A stretch of DNA of 43,321 bases from Actinobacteria bacterium OK074 (GCA_001298575.1 LJCV01000295.1:1-43321), one strand, 5' to 3'; shown: positions 30,722 to 38,572, counted from the stretch's first letter. Notes: a model not told the origin generated them from the letters alone. Numbers and translations: made by a program.

Positions 30722-30757
30722 GCGCCCCGCCGACACAGCACGACGTCGGCGGGGCGC
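30722..30757 (+). terminator. Perfect hairpin
   Basis: Stem GCGCCCCGCCGAC/GTCGGCGGGGCGC (13 bp) with a 10-base loop, 76 bases after the preceding stop. Confidence 0.8.
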
Positions 30758-30794
30758 GGCGCTTGCTGTCCACCGACACCAGGAGGAACCGCTC

Positions 30795-30902
30795 GTGCTC
30801 ATTCCCCGCCCGCGCCGCCGGATCGGCCGGCCCCGCCCGCAGCGCCCCGGCCCCCGCTACCCGCAGCGCCCCGCCCGGCTCCCCGGTACCTGGAGCCGGT
30901 GA
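30795..30902 (+). CDS. Very small Arg/Pro-rich protein, 35 aa
   Basis: The GTG start has AGGAGG about 8 bases upstream and the stop overlaps the next ATG (TGATG). The peptide is almost only Arg, Pro and Gly ('RPRRRIGRPRPQRPGPRYPQRP'). Small basic Arg/Pro peptides called mobile-element transfer proteins occur beside spd genes in Streptomyces elements; this may be one, or a leader coupling translation of the next gene. Confidence 0.5.
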   Translation: MLIPRPRRRIGRPRPQRPGPRYPQRPARLPGTWSR

Positions 30903-31366
30903 TGCCCCGCCCTCGGAAGAAGCGGCCCCGCCGTGAGGTCAAGAAGGTGGCGCGCAGCACCGCGACGCTGGAGGAGTTCGACCGGCGCTCCTGCCCCGAG
31001 GGCCTGGTCACCCGCAGGCAACTGCGCGAGCGGGGCCTGAGCCCCGGCGGGCACGGCCCGGTCGCCATCCTGCGCTGCAAGTACTGCGCGTTCCGCCCCG
31101 ACATCTCGTGCAACCACCCCACCAGGGGCTGGCTGTACGACGTGGCGCTGGCCCGGCCCAAACGCGTGCCGACGATGGCGCAGGAATGGGCGCTGGACCG
31201 GGCGATGGCCGCGAGGTCCACGTGCCCGGAATGCCGCAGGCGCTACTACTTCTGCCTCCCGCTGCGCACCCAGGGCTCCTGTGACCCCTGCGCCAGGGGC
31301 TACGAGCCCAGCCCTGACACCTACTTCGCGTCCACGGCCCCGGTCAGCCACCGGCTCGCCGCCTGA
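30902..31366 (+). CDS. RRQ(R)L-motif zinc-binding protein
   Basis: A 154-residue protein. A basic N-terminus ('RPRKKRPRREVKK') precedes a 'TRRQLRERGL' stretch that matches the RRQRL motif of small zinc-binding proteins encoded on actinomycete plasmids and integrative elements. Two Cys groups follow ('CKYC..CNH' and 'CPECRRRYYFCL...CDPC'), consistent with two zinc knuckles. The ATG overlaps the previous stop; a GTG one codon upstream is equally possible. The molecular role of this family is unknown; it is probably nucleic-acid binding. Confidence 0.75.
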   Translation: MPRPRKKRPRREVKKVARSTATLEEFDRRSCPEGLVTRRQLRERGLSPGGHGPVAILRCKYCAFRPDISCNHPTRGWLYDVALARPKRVPTMAQEWALDRAMAARSTCPECRRRYYFCLPLRTQGSCDPCARGYEPSPDTYFASTAPVSHRLAA

Positions 31367-31394
31367 TCAACGAACCCTTCGAAGGAGAGTCACC

Positions 31395-31919
31395 GTGTCG
31401 CTGTTCACCCGTACCGCTCCCGCGCCCGAGACCTGGACGCCGGAGGGCACGATCGTCTCCCAGCGCTACCGGGCGCTGGAGGGCGCGACCGTCCTCCTCT
31501 ACAGCGCCGACGCCGACCGGGGCGTCGTCTACTACGCCGTCGCCTGCCTGGGCTGCACCCACCGCGCGGACCGCGACGCCGCCGGCAACCTGATGGGGGA
31601 GCCGGACGCCGCGAAGGCCGCCAACGCGCACGCCGCTGCCTGCCGGTCGATGCCGCGCGGGGTGCCCGCCCGGCCCGACGACACCGCGGCCGCCGAACTG
31701 ATCCGCACCCGGCTGTGGAGCCACCGCTACGGCAAGGCCCCGTACCCGGTGCACATCTCCGGCCTCAACGCGCTCCGCGTCGACCTCCAGCGCTCCACCG
31801 ACTGGATCAAGGCACTGCTGACCGGCCTCGCGCAGGCCGACCCCGGCTTCATCACCGCGGAGCCCACCAGCTCCGGGCAGGGCGTCCGCTTCACCGTCCA
31901 GCCCTTCGACCGTCCCTGA
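31395..31919 (+). CDS. Hypothetical protein, 174 aa
   Basis: The GTG has GAAGGAGAG upstream. The N-terminal half is beta-rich with a 'ACLGCTHRAD' Cys pair and later 'HAAACRS', possibly a zinc site (Cys2-His-Cys). The C-terminal half is helical ('LNALRVDLQRSTDWIKALLTGLAQ') and beta ('GVRFTVQPFDRP'). I do not recognise the family. A perfect 14-bp hairpin follows the stop at 33 bases. Confidence 0.7.
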   Translation: MSLFTRTAPAPETWTPEGTIVSQRYRALEGATVLLYSADADRGVVYYAVACLGCTHRADRDAAGNLMGEPDAAKAANAHAAACRSMPRGVPARPDDTAAAELIRTRLWSHRYGKAPYPVHISGLNALRVDLQRSTDWIKALLTGLAQADPGFITAEPTSSGQGVRFTVQPFDRP

Positions 31920-31951
31920 CCGGTCGCGCCCGGACCGCCGTCAGGAACGAA

Positions 31952-31984
31952 CTCCGCCCCCGGCCACGCAGGCCGGGGGCGGAG
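31952..31984 (+). terminator. Perfect hairpin terminator
   Basis: Stem CTCCGCCCCCGGCC/GGCCGGGGGCGGAG (14 bp), loop ACGCA. Confidence 0.85.
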
Positions 31985-32069
31985 CCGCACACGGGGCCGA
32001 CCGCAGCATCGGCAAAGAGGCCGGCGGCCCCGCTCCCTTCACCCATGTCGAGATCAGGAGAACCCCAGC

Positions 32070-32654
32070 ATGCACCGACTGCCCCTCACCACCGAGCGCC
32101 TGGCCCTCTTCGGCACCCTGCTGGCCACCTTCGGCGAGCTGCACCCCGCCTGTGACCACTGGGTCCAGGGCTCGAAAACGGCTTCCCGGAAGCGGCTGTA
32201 CGGCGAGGACCTGGTCCACGCCGACGGCTCCCCCGCCACCGAGGACTCCACCCGCCCGACCATGACCACCAGCACCCTCGGCAGGCGTGCCGTGGCCTCC
32301 CATGTCGCCTCGTACACCGCCGTACAGCTCGGGGTGACCGTCGCGATCACCCGCGCGTTCGGCTACCGCGTCACCCCGGCCGCGCTGCTCGCGGGCGCGG
32401 CCATCAACGCCGGAACGCACGCGGCGATCGACCGCGGGGCCGCTCTGCTGTGGCTGGCGAAGAAGACCAAGAAGACCGGCTACATCGAGCACTGCAAGGC
32501 CGCCCGCGTCGACGACGACGGCAAGGCCACCTCGGAGCTCACCGGGCCCGGCAGCGCGTGGATGGAGCTGGACGCCGCCCTGCACCGCGCGATCGGCGTC
32601 GGCGCCGCCGCCGTCACCGTTTGGCTCACCACCCGCCCCGGCGCCCGCCGGTGA
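32070..32654 (+). CDS. Hypothetical protein, 194 aa, with Gly/Ala-rich hydrophobic helix
   Basis: CAGGAGAA lies upstream of the ATG. The N-terminus ('LPLTTERLALFGTLLATFGELHPACDHWVQG') and the region 77-130 ('AVQLGVTVAITRAFGYRVTPAALLAGAAINAGTHAAID') contain hydrophobic helices that may lie in or on the membrane. His/Cys residues ('HPACDHW', 'THAAIDRG', 'IEHC') could bind metal. DUF-type proteins with 'THA.IDR' near their centre occur on Streptomyces plasmids, but I cannot name it. Its stop overlaps the next gene (GTGA). Confidence 0.7.
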   Translation: MHRLPLTTERLALFGTLLATFGELHPACDHWVQGSKTASRKRLYGEDLVHADGSPATEDSTRPTMTTSTLGRRAVASHVASYTAVQLGVTVAITRAFGYRVTPAALLAGAAINAGTHAAIDRGAALLWLAKKTKKTGYIEHCKAARVDDDGKATSELTGPGSAWMELDAALHRAIGVGAAAVTVWLTTRPGARR

Positions 32655-32989
32655 CCCGCACCCGCATCGAACGCGTCCGCGCCGCCGTCGGCATCGCCTC
32701 CCTGGCCCTCCAGCAGATCGAGGACGACCTCAGCGCCGACGACGTCGACCAAGAGGAGCTCGCCGCGATCCTGCGCGAGCTCATCGAGGACACCGACCCG
32801 CCCGGCGGCTTCATCCCGTTCCTCGCGCAGCTGGTCACCGCCGCCGCCCGCCGGGCTGAGCGGATCGAGCCCGACCGCGACGGTGACGCCTCCTGCCCGC
32901 TGCACGAAGCCGCCGCCCTGATCACCGACAACGCCGGGCAGCGCCTCATCTGGGCGGCCCGCGCCCTTCACCCGCAGGGAGACAGCTGA
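32651..32989 (+). CDS. Hypothetical helical protein, 112 aa
   Basis: The GTG overlaps the preceding stop, and its own stop overlaps the next ATG. The protein is acidic and helical ('IASLALQQIEDDLSADDVDQEELAAILRELIED'), then 'CPLHEAAALITDNAGQRLIW'. No motif is recognised. Tight coupling on both sides supports translation. Confidence 0.65.
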   Translation: MTRTRIERVRAAVGIASLALQQIEDDLSADDVDQEELAAILRELIEDTDPPGGFIPFLAQLVTAAARRAERIEPDRDGDASCPLHEAAALITDNAGQRLIWAARALHPQGDS

Positions 32990-33156
32990 TGGCGAGCGCC
33001 AAGGCGGAGAACCCGCCCCGGGGGGAGTGCACGCAGTGCTGGTTCCACGCGTACGCCAGCCGTCAGGCGCACGCCGGGCTCGGTCCGCGTGAGGACTGCC
33101 CGCAGTGCGTGGACCACATGAACAACGGCCACCCCGACCACATGATCGTCCGCTGA
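32989..33156 (+). CDS. Small zinc-ribbon-like protein, 55 aa
   Basis: Two Cys pairs, 'CTQCWFHAYAS' and 'CPQCVDHMNNGH', form a likely four-Cys zinc ribbon with additional His. The ATG overlaps the previous stop. A hairpin follows 33 bases after the stop. Function unknown; nucleic-acid or protein contact is typical of such small ribbons. Confidence 0.65.
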   Translation: MASAKAENPPRGECTQCWFHAYASRQAHAGLGPREDCPQCVDHMNNGHPDHMIVR

Positions 33157-33189
33157 CGGCGCGAAGCCGCCGCCCCTCACCGACCTCTC

Positions 33190-33217
33190 GCCGGGCAGCG
33201 CCTTCGGGCTGCCCGGC
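33190..33217 (+). terminator. Perfect hairpin
   Basis: Stem GCCGGGCAGC/GCTGCCCGGC (10 bp) with an 8-base loop containing the stable TTCG, 25 bases before the next start. It may be a terminator or an attenuator. Confidence 0.7.
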
Positions 33218-33242
33218 GCCCTCACCCGCAAGGAGATCTCGC

Positions 33243-34202
33243 ATGACCGAGCTGATCTATCCGGAGATGCCCGCGAACAGCCTGGTGGTCCTCATCGGCC
33301 CGTCCGGCGCCGGGAAGTCCACGATCGCGCGCACTTGGCCCGCCTCGCAGGTCCTGTCCCTGGACGCGCTGCGCGAGGTCGTGAGCGACGACGCGGGCGA
33401 CCAGGACGCGACCGGCGACGCGGTGGCCGCCCTGCACCTGCTCCTGGAGGCGAGGATGCGCCGCCGGCTGTTCACCGTCGTCGACGCGACCAACGTGACC
33501 AGGTCCGCCAGGGAGCCGCTGGTCGCCGCCGCCAAGCGGCACGACATGCTGCCCATCGCGGTCATGGTCGCCACGCCCGGCAGCGTCTGCATCGAGCGGC
33601 AGGGACCGAGGCCGGCCAACCGCACGGTGCCGGAGGCCGTGGTCGTCAAGCAGCGCCAGGACATGGTCGACTCGCACCGGACCCTCAAGGCGGAGGGCTT
33701 CCTCGAGGTCGTCTTCTCCGACAGCCTCTACCGGCTGCTGCCGTTCCTGGAGCGCCTGAGCGGGACGCGGCAAGCCGACCTCGGTCTGGACGGCAGCGAC
33801 GGCCTGGGCGAATTGAACCTCGTACGCCGGACCTTCGGCGAGGAGATCCTGCCGCTGTGGCGGTGGAAGGACGGCTCGAACGTCGCCGGTGGCGACCGCG
33901 TCGCGGAGATCCGCCTCGGGCAGATGTACCTGACCCTCGCCCTGCGCACCGACGTGGACGGCGAGGGCGACGTCGGGTTCGACGTGATGGTGCCGTGCCC
34001 GCACGACGACGAGTGCACCGGCTACGCCTGGGTGCCCGCCTACAGCGTCACCTGCCTGTTCCGCGCGCTCAACGGCGACCTGGACGACGACGAGGACATC
34101 GTCTGCACCGCCCACGGCCCGAATAACGACGGCGACCAGGACGACGACCCCGACGGGCGCGCCGACCTCGAAGAGCAGGCCCTCGAAGCGATCCGAGGCT
34201 GA
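33243..34202 (+). CDS. AAA-family polynucleotide-kinase-like ATPase
   Basis: A 319-residue protein. Residues 13-165 form a small P-loop kinase: Walker A 'GPSGAGKSTIA' (19-29), a strand-Asp 'VLSLDALREVVSDD', a second acidic strand 'FTVVDATNVTRSAREPLVAAAKRHDMLPIAVMVATP', and lid residues 'RQGPRPANRTVPEAVVVKQRQDM'. These features match the polynucleotide kinase domain of bacterial Pnkp-type RNA repair enzymes. The C-terminal 150 residues are beta-rich with an acidic Asp-rich end and Cys residues ('CPHDDECTGYAWVPAYSVTCLF'). AAGGAG precedes the ATG. It may phosphorylate 5' ends of DNA or RNA during transfer, repair or defence; the partner domain is not identified. Confidence 0.8.
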   Translation: MTELIYPEMPANSLVVLIGPSGAGKSTIARTWPASQVLSLDALREVVSDDAGDQDATGDAVAALHLLLEARMRRRLFTVVDATNVTRSAREPLVAAAKRHDMLPIAVMVATPGSVCIERQGPRPANRTVPEAVVVKQRQDMVDSHRTLKAEGFLEVVFSDSLYRLLPFLERLSGTRQADLGLDGSDGLGELNLVRRTFGEEILPLWRWKDGSNVAGGDRVAEIRLGQMYLTLALRTDVDGEGDVGFDVMVPCPHDDECTGYAWVPAYSVTCLFRALNGDLDDDEDIVCTAHGPNNDGDQDDDPDGRADLEEQALEAIRG

Positions 34203-34296
34203 CGGACCTCCGTGCTGCCCCGACTCCGGTTCACCGCCGGGGCCGGGGCGGCCGCGGTGGCCCCTCACACCACGATCACGAGAGGAGATGGACGTC

Positions 34297-34602
34297 ATGA
34301 CCCAACCCCCGTACTACGAGGTCGACGTCCCTATACGGAGCACCGAGACGCCCGGCCTGGAAGGCGTGCACGTCTTCACCGGCTGGGCAGACAGCCGCGG
34401 CGCAGCCGTGAAGGCCGCGCACGAGGTCTACGACGCGGCGCGCGCCGCCGCCGAAGCCGGACGCGAGATTCCCCACGGGCGCCCGGACGGCTGGTGCGCC
34501 TGCGGATACCGGCCCGGCTGGGAGCTCGACTGGCCCGCCGCGAAGGCCGGCCCCTGGAGGAGCCCGTACAGCTGGCTCAACTCCAAGCCCTTCGAGATGT
34601 AG
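34297..34602 (+). CDS. Hypothetical protein, 101 aa
   Basis: The ATG at 34297 has AGAGGAG about 10 bases upstream; the ATG three codons earlier sits too close to that site. The protein has a beta-alpha N-terminus ('YYEVDVPIRST', 'HVFTGWADSRGAAVKAAHEVYDAARAAAEAGRE') and then a Trp/Cys-rich end ('DGWCACGYRPGWELDWPAAKAGPW'). It is reminiscent of small conserved Streptomyces plasmid proteins, but I cannot name the family. Confidence 0.65.
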   Translation: MTQPPYYEVDVPIRSTETPGLEGVHVFTGWADSRGAAVKAAHEVYDAARAAAEAGREIPHGRPDGWCACGYRPGWELDWPAAKAGPWRSPYSWLNSKPFEM

Positions 34603-34694
34603 CTCTGCCCCGGGACGGCCGCCATCGGCCTGGTAACCACGTCGACCGCCCCGGGCCCACCCAACCCGTACGAGACGAGAGGGAGATCCTCAGT

Positions 34695-35372
34695 ATGGAC
34701 TCCGTCCTGCACGCTTCGGGCCGGATCGGCCCGCGCACCCTCCTGATCACCACCGCCGCCGTGCCACTGACCGGCTGGGCAGTGCACGCCGTCGCGCTGC
34801 ACAAGAAGCTCGCCGCCACGAAGCGCGACCCGCTGACGGGCCTGCTGCGCCGCGACGCCTACACCGCCCGCGCCCGCCGACTCCTGGCCCGCCACGGCGA
34901 CAAGGTGACCGTGGTCATGGTCGACGCCGACCACTTCAAGCAGATCAATGACGGCATGGGCCACGCGGCCGGGGACACGGTCCTCGCCGCGATCGGCGCC
35001 CGGCTCACCGCATGGGCGGGCCCGCGCGCGTCCGTCGGCAGGCTCGGGGGCGATGAGTTCGCCGTGGTCCTGGAGCTGACCTCCGACCGCCGCGCGCACC
35101 GCCTGGAGCAGCTGGTCCGGATGCTGCACACCCCGGTCACCCTGGACGACGGCCGCACCGTCGACGTCGCCGCCTCGGTCGGCGCCGCAGCCCCGGCCTC
35201 GGTCGGCTCCCGCGACCTGACCGCCTTGCAGAGGGCCGCAGATGCCGCCCTCTACGACGGCAAGCACTCCGGCCGCGCGGCCTTCGCGACGGCGCAGCAC
35301 GTCACCGTGCCGTCCATCAACGGCCGCAGGGCCGGCCGTCCGGGCACCAGCGTGTGGGGGCGGGCCGCATGA
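34695..35372 (+). CDS. GGDEF-domain protein (probable diguanylate cyclase)
   Basis: A 225-residue protein. One N-terminal membrane segment (about 12-34) is followed by a GGDEF domain: 'DPLTGLLRRDAYTARA' (45-60), 'VVMVDADHFKQINDGMGHAAGD' and the signature LGGDEF with GGDEF at 118-122. 'AASVGAAA' and 'ALQRAADAALYDGKHSGR' close the domain. All residues needed for cyclic di-GMP synthesis appear intact, while the inhibitory RxxD site before GGDEF is absent. Cyclic di-GMP controls development in Streptomyces through BldD, so a plasmid copy could tie host development to transfer, which is inferred. GAGAGGGAGA lies upstream; the stop overlaps the next ATG. Confidence 0.92.
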   Translation: MDSVLHASGRIGPRTLLITTAAVPLTGWAVHAVALHKKLAATKRDPLTGLLRRDAYTARARRLLARHGDKVTVVMVDADHFKQINDGMGHAAGDTVLAAIGARLTAWAGPRASVGRLGGDEFAVVLELTSDRRAHRLEQLVRMLHTPVTLDDGRTVDVAASVGAAAPASVGSRDLTALQRAADAALYDGKHSGRAAFATAQHVTVPSINGRRAGRPGTSVWGRAA

Positions 35373-35578
35373 GCACCGCGACCCGGCCCGAGGGCGATCA
35401 CGCGCTCGCCTACCCCGAGCCGCCGGCCTCTCCGCTCTGGCATCGCCACGGCGCGGCGAAGGCCCGGCCGCTCACGCCAGCTGAGCAGAAGCGCAACTGC
35501 GACCTCCTGGTGCTCGCGCAGCGCACACCCCGACCCCGCTCCCCTCGCCCCACCGAGACCCTGGCGGAGGCCCGCTGA
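35369..35578 (+). CDS. Small hypothetical protein, 69 aa
   Basis: Coupled by ATGA to the GGDEF gene and by TGATG to the next gene. The protein is polar, Pro/Arg-rich and largely disordered, with one helical stretch ('TPAEQKRNCDLLVLAQR'). Function unknown. Its place suggests co-expression with the GGDEF protein. Confidence 0.6.
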   Translation: MSTATRPEGDHALAYPEPPASPLWHRHGAAKARPLTPAEQKRNCDLLVLAQRTPRPRSPRPTETLAEAR

Positions 35579-36063
35579 TGGACACCAAGCACTGCGCCGT
35601 CGACGGCTGGGTCGACGCCATCCCCGCCCCCGGCCGCCGCTCGGGCACGGCCACCTTCGACCTGATCGTCCGGCCCGTCGACATCGACTCCGTCGCCGAC
35701 GACGCGCCCGACACGGTCGTCTCCTGCATCAGCGGAGACCCCCGGATCACCCACGAGCTGCTGAACGGCATACAGCCCGGCGACCTGCTGCGCGTCACCG
35801 GCACCCTGGTCCAGCCGCAGGTGCCCGGCGGGAACGCCCACCTCACCGTCAACGGCCTGGAGGTCCTGGACACCGCGCTCATCCCGGTTCTGAGCGACAT
35901 GGTCCTCGACAGGTACGCCGACTACGTCGTCGTCTTCGACGGAGACCACGACCAGGTCCCCGTCTTCACCGCGAGCGGCCGGTGGGTCGGCCTGGCCGAC
36001 AACGCCGACGCCATCGCCACCCTCATCGACATCGACGAGCGCGTGAACGGCGGTGACGCCTGA
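35578..36063 (+). CDS. OB-fold-like protein (possible ssDNA-binding), 161 aa
   Basis: The first 100 residues look like an OB fold: 'VDGWVDAIPAPGRRSGTATFDLIVRPVD', then 'VVSCISGDPRITHELLNGIQPGDLLRVTGTLVQPQVPGGNAHLTVNGLEVLD'. The 'GD.LRVTG.L' pattern is typical of single-stranded-DNA-binding and related proteins. The C-terminal 60 residues form a separate small alpha/beta unit. The ATG overlaps the preceding stop (TGATG). A plasmid ssb-like protein would suit single-strand transfer, but the fold assignment is from pattern only. Confidence 0.65.
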   Translation: MDTKHCAVDGWVDAIPAPGRRSGTATFDLIVRPVDIDSVADDAPDTVVSCISGDPRITHELLNGIQPGDLLRVTGTLVQPQVPGGNAHLTVNGLEVLDTALIPVLSDMVLDRYADYVVVFDGDHDQVPVFTASGRWVGLADNADAIATLIDIDERVNGGDA

Positions 36064-36242
36064 TGGCCACCGTCGCGCCCTCCCGCACCGTCCTGGAACG
36101 TTTCCCCGCCGGAGGCCCCCGCGGCTCCTGGCCGGCCGAAGCGTACGCCGCCGCCCAGCGCGCTCAGGGCACGCAAGCGCAGGTCGTGATGGACCTCCGC
36201 ACCGACCAGTTCCTCGTGGTCACCGACACCACCACCCACTGA
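36063..36242 (+). CDS. Small hypothetical protein, 59 aa
   Basis: The ATG is joined to the previous gene by a TGATG overlap. The product ('MATVAPSRTVLERFPAGGPR...VVMDLRTDQFLVVTDT') is an alpha/beta peptide with no known motif. It ends 22 bases before the Nudix gene start. Confidence 0.6.
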   Translation: MATVAPSRTVLERFPAGGPRGSWPAEAYAAAQRAQGTQAQVVMDLRTDQFLVVTDTTTH

Positions 36243-36264
36243 TCCACTTCACCGAGAGGTGCAC

Positions 36265-36678
36265 ATGACCGAGACCGAGACCACCCGCTACACCGCCGAC
36301 GTGGTCGCCCTGACTCCCGACGGCAACGTCCTGCTGATCGAGCGCGACTGGCCGCCGTTCGAGGGCGCCTGGGCTTTGCCGGGCGGCCACCAGGACGAAG
36401 GAGAGACCAGCCGCATGGCGGCCGCCCGGGAACTCCTGGAGGAGACCGGAGTCCGCGTCGACCCCGACCAGCTGCGCACGATCGGCACCTGGGACCAGCC
36501 GGGCCGCGACCCGCGCGGCAGGTACAGCACCGACGCCTACCTCGCCGTCGTCCCCGCCGGCACTCCCATCGCCGCCGGAGATGACGCCCGCACCGCCCGC
36601 TGGTGGCCCCTGGACGCCCTGCCGGAACAACTCGCGTTCGACCACGCCGACATCCTCCGCGCGGCCACGACCTCCTGA
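36265..36678 (+). CDS. Nudix hydrolase
   Basis: A 137-residue protein with a complete Nudix box at residues 41-63, matching GX5EX7REUXEEXGU (G41, E47, R55-E56, E59-E60, G62). Nudix enzymes hydrolyse nucleoside diphosphates linked to other groups, such as oxidised nucleotides, ADP-ribose or capped RNAs; the substrate is not evident here. GAGAGG lies five bases before the ATG at 36265; an in-frame GTG two codons earlier is less well placed. The gene ends a unit: a perfect 17-bp hairpin follows. Confidence 0.92.
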   Translation: MTETETTRYTADVVALTPDGNVLLIERDWPPFEGAWALPGGHQDEGETSRMAAARELLEETGVRVDPDQLRTIGTWDQPGRDPRGRYSTDAYLAVVPAGTPIAAGDDARTARWWPLDALPEQLAFDHADILRAATTS

Positions 36679-36698
36679 GCCACACCGCAGCGAGCCCC

Positions 36699-36742
36699 GA
36701 AGCGCCGCACCCCCGACCGGAAGGCCGGGGGTGCGGCGCTTC
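36699..36742 (+). terminator. Perfect 17-bp hairpin terminator
   Basis: Stem from GAAGCGCCGCACCCCCG (36699-36715) to its exact complement (36726-36742), loop of 10, 20 bases after the Nudix stop. Confidence 0.9.
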
Positions 36743-36781
36743 CCCGTTCTCACCCTCCATCAGCACACCGAGAGGCCCCGC

Positions 36782-37303
36782 GTGTTAGCCACCCTCATCA
36801 CCGCCGCACTCACCATCGTCGCCACCCTGCTGGGCGCGATCGTCAGCGGTCGCTTCGCGGAGCGCGCCGCCGAACGGTCGGTGCGCGTCAGCCACGGCGA
36901 AGCGATCCGCCGCGACCGGCTGGAAGCCGTCACCGCGCTGGCCTGTGCCGCCAGCGACCACCGCACGGCGATGTGGAGGCGCGGCGACGCCGTCCTCACG
37001 GGCGCCAGCTCCGAGCGGATCGAGACCCTGCGCGGCGAGAGCCACATGACCCGCAGCGCGGTCACCCGCCCGCTGGTCGCCCTGCGCGTCCTCTTCGAGG
37101 ACCAGGCCGTGCGCGACGCCGCCGACCGCATGATCACGCTCACCTACGCGATCCGGGACGCGTACGCCACCACCGAAGACCTCACCGCCGCCCGCGAGGC
37201 CGCGAAGGTCGCGCACGACCAGTTCGTGAACACCGCCGCCCGCTACCTGAGCCCGGCCCCGTCGACGGCCAGCCGCAACCCCGAACAGGAGCCCACCCGA
37301 TGA
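36782..37303 (+). CDS. Hypothetical protein with one membrane anchor, 173 aa
   Basis: The GTG (a TTG follows directly) has GAGAGG upstream. One N-terminal membrane segment ('ATLITAALTIVATLLGAIVSGRF', about 3-24) is followed by a helical soluble part ('AERAAERSVRVSHGEAIRRDRLEAVTALACAASDHRTAMWRRG'). This layout is common for small membrane-anchored helical proteins of actinomycetes; no catalytic motif is seen. The stop overlaps the next ATG. Confidence 0.7.
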   Translation: MLATLITAALTIVATLLGAIVSGRFAERAAERSVRVSHGEAIRRDRLEAVTALACAASDHRTAMWRRGDAVLTGASSERIETLRGESHMTRSAVTRPLVALRVLFEDQAVRDAADRMITLTYAIRDAYATTEDLTAAREAAKVAHDQFVNTAARYLSPAPSTASRNPEQEPTR

Positions 37304-37989
37304 AGCGCCCCACCTTCCGCCGCTGCGGGACCGCCCCCGGCGCCCTCTCCCCCGAGGACCAGGCCGTCGTCGACCAGTTCCGCGCGATGCTCACCGCCGT
37401 ACGCAACCCGCAGCCTTGGACGCCCGGTGGCTCCCAGGACATCGCCGTGCGGGTCGGGCCGTTCGTGGAGCGCGCGCACACCCGGCCCGGCGACGACCAC
37501 GGCCCCGAGATGATCGCCGTGGCCCTGGTCCACCCCGACACCCCGCACGCCGCGGGCTACCTCCACGGCCGCCGGCTCGGCTACACCGAACGCGGCTGGC
37601 TGCGCTGCGAGACCAGCGCGATCCTCGGTGTCTGGCAGCCCGGATACGCGATGCTCACCCACGCTGCCGCGAACCTCTCCCTGCCCGTCGACGTCGGGAT
37701 GGAGCTCGCGCACTACGCCCTCTACATCGAGGCCCGCCGACGCGACGACAGCCTCGACGGCTTCACCCTGCTGCGCGTCGGGCCGTACACACAGACCCGG
37801 CACGCTCAGCAGGACTACGACCGGCTCACCGCCACGCTGGAGGGCCGGGAGACCACTGCGGTGCCCGGGTTCCGCGTCTCCGCGCGGTACGCGCCGTTCG
37901 ACGTCAGCGACCATCAGCTGTTCGTCGACCCGTACGAGGCCGACGCCGTTGCGCTCCTGGACGCGGCCGTCGCGGGGGTGAGCGCATGA
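37300..37989 (+). CDS. Hypothetical protein, 229 aa
   Basis: A soluble alpha/beta protein. An Arg-rich start is followed by 'DQAVVDQFRAMLTAVRNPQPWTPG', then conserved-looking 'AVRVGPFVERAHTRPGDD..GPEMIAVALVHPD' and 'CETSAILGVWQPGYAMLTHAAANLSLPVDVGMELAHYALYIEARRR'. Coupled to its neighbours on both sides by ATGA-type overlaps. I do not recognise it. Confidence 0.7.
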   Translation: MKRPTFRRCGTAPGALSPEDQAVVDQFRAMLTAVRNPQPWTPGGSQDIAVRVGPFVERAHTRPGDDHGPEMIAVALVHPDTPHAAGYLHGRRLGYTERGWLRCETSAILGVWQPGYAMLTHAAANLSLPVDVGMELAHYALYIEARRRDDSLDGFTLLRVGPYTQTRHAQQDYDRLTATLEGRETTAVPGFRVSARYAPFDVSDHQLFVDPYEADAVALLDAAVAGVSA

Positions 37990-38516
37990 CCGCCCCGGCC
38001 CTGTACGAGATCGAGACCAGCGAGGGCGACGACGGCACCACGCACCCCGCCGAACAGCTCTGGACGCCCTGCGCCGACGGCGCGGCCGACCACGGGTTCA
38101 TCGCCCACCAGGGCCTGTTCGTCGCCGGGATCGACGGAGCCGACGATGACCTTTACCCGGTCGGCTTCCTGGTCCTCGGGCACCAGCGGTGGGCCGACGT
38201 CATCGAGGCCGCCGCCGCGTACATGGCCCGGACCCACGGCTGGCGGAACCTGCACCTCTACCCCGGCGACGATCCGGCGGTGCTCATCCCCCGCATCCCG
38301 CGCGCCGTCCACACCCACGGCGCCTTCTTACGGCACCCGCACCCCGAACACGGCTGCGGATGCGAGTGGGACGACACCTGGCGCATGGTCTGGGCACCCA
38401 GCACCGAGCCCGGCGCCATCCCGATCACCGCCCTGCGACACCCCGCCGCCCCGGCGACCGCCGCCGGCCTCCCCAACCCCGACGAAGACGGTGCGCCCGC
38501 GACTTGGGCGACCTGA
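37986..38516 (+). CDS. Hypothetical protein, 176 aa, Cys/His-containing
   Basis: The ATG overlaps the preceding stop. The N-terminal half is acidic ('EIETSEGDDGTTHPAEQLW'). The middle has 'ADHGFIAHQGLFVAGIDGADDDLYPVGFLVLGHQRW' and 'VHTHGAFLRHPHPEHGCGCEWDDTWRMVW', which could bind metal through His and Cys. Function unknown. It is the last gene of the long plus-strand block and is followed by the clearest intrinsic terminator of the window. Confidence 0.7.
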   Translation: MTAPALYEIETSEGDDGTTHPAEQLWTPCADGAADHGFIAHQGLFVAGIDGADDDLYPVGFLVLGHQRWADVIEAAAAYMARTHGWRNLHLYPGDDPAVLIPRIPRAVHTHGAFLRHPHPEHGCGCEWDDTWRMVWAPSTEPGAIPITALRHPAAPATAAGLPNPDEDGAPATWAT

Positions 38517-38531
38517 CCCCTGCTCCACCCG

Positions 38532-38572
38532 AAGCCCTGCCTCCGGCCCCGTGCCGGAGGCAGGGCTTTTTT
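38532..38572 (+). terminator. Intrinsic terminator with T-run
   Basis: A perfect 16-bp stem (38532-38547 with 38553-38568, AAGCCCTGCC... paired to ...GGCAGGGCTT), loop CCCGT, running into TTTTTT. It separates the transfer block from parAB. Confidence 0.93.
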
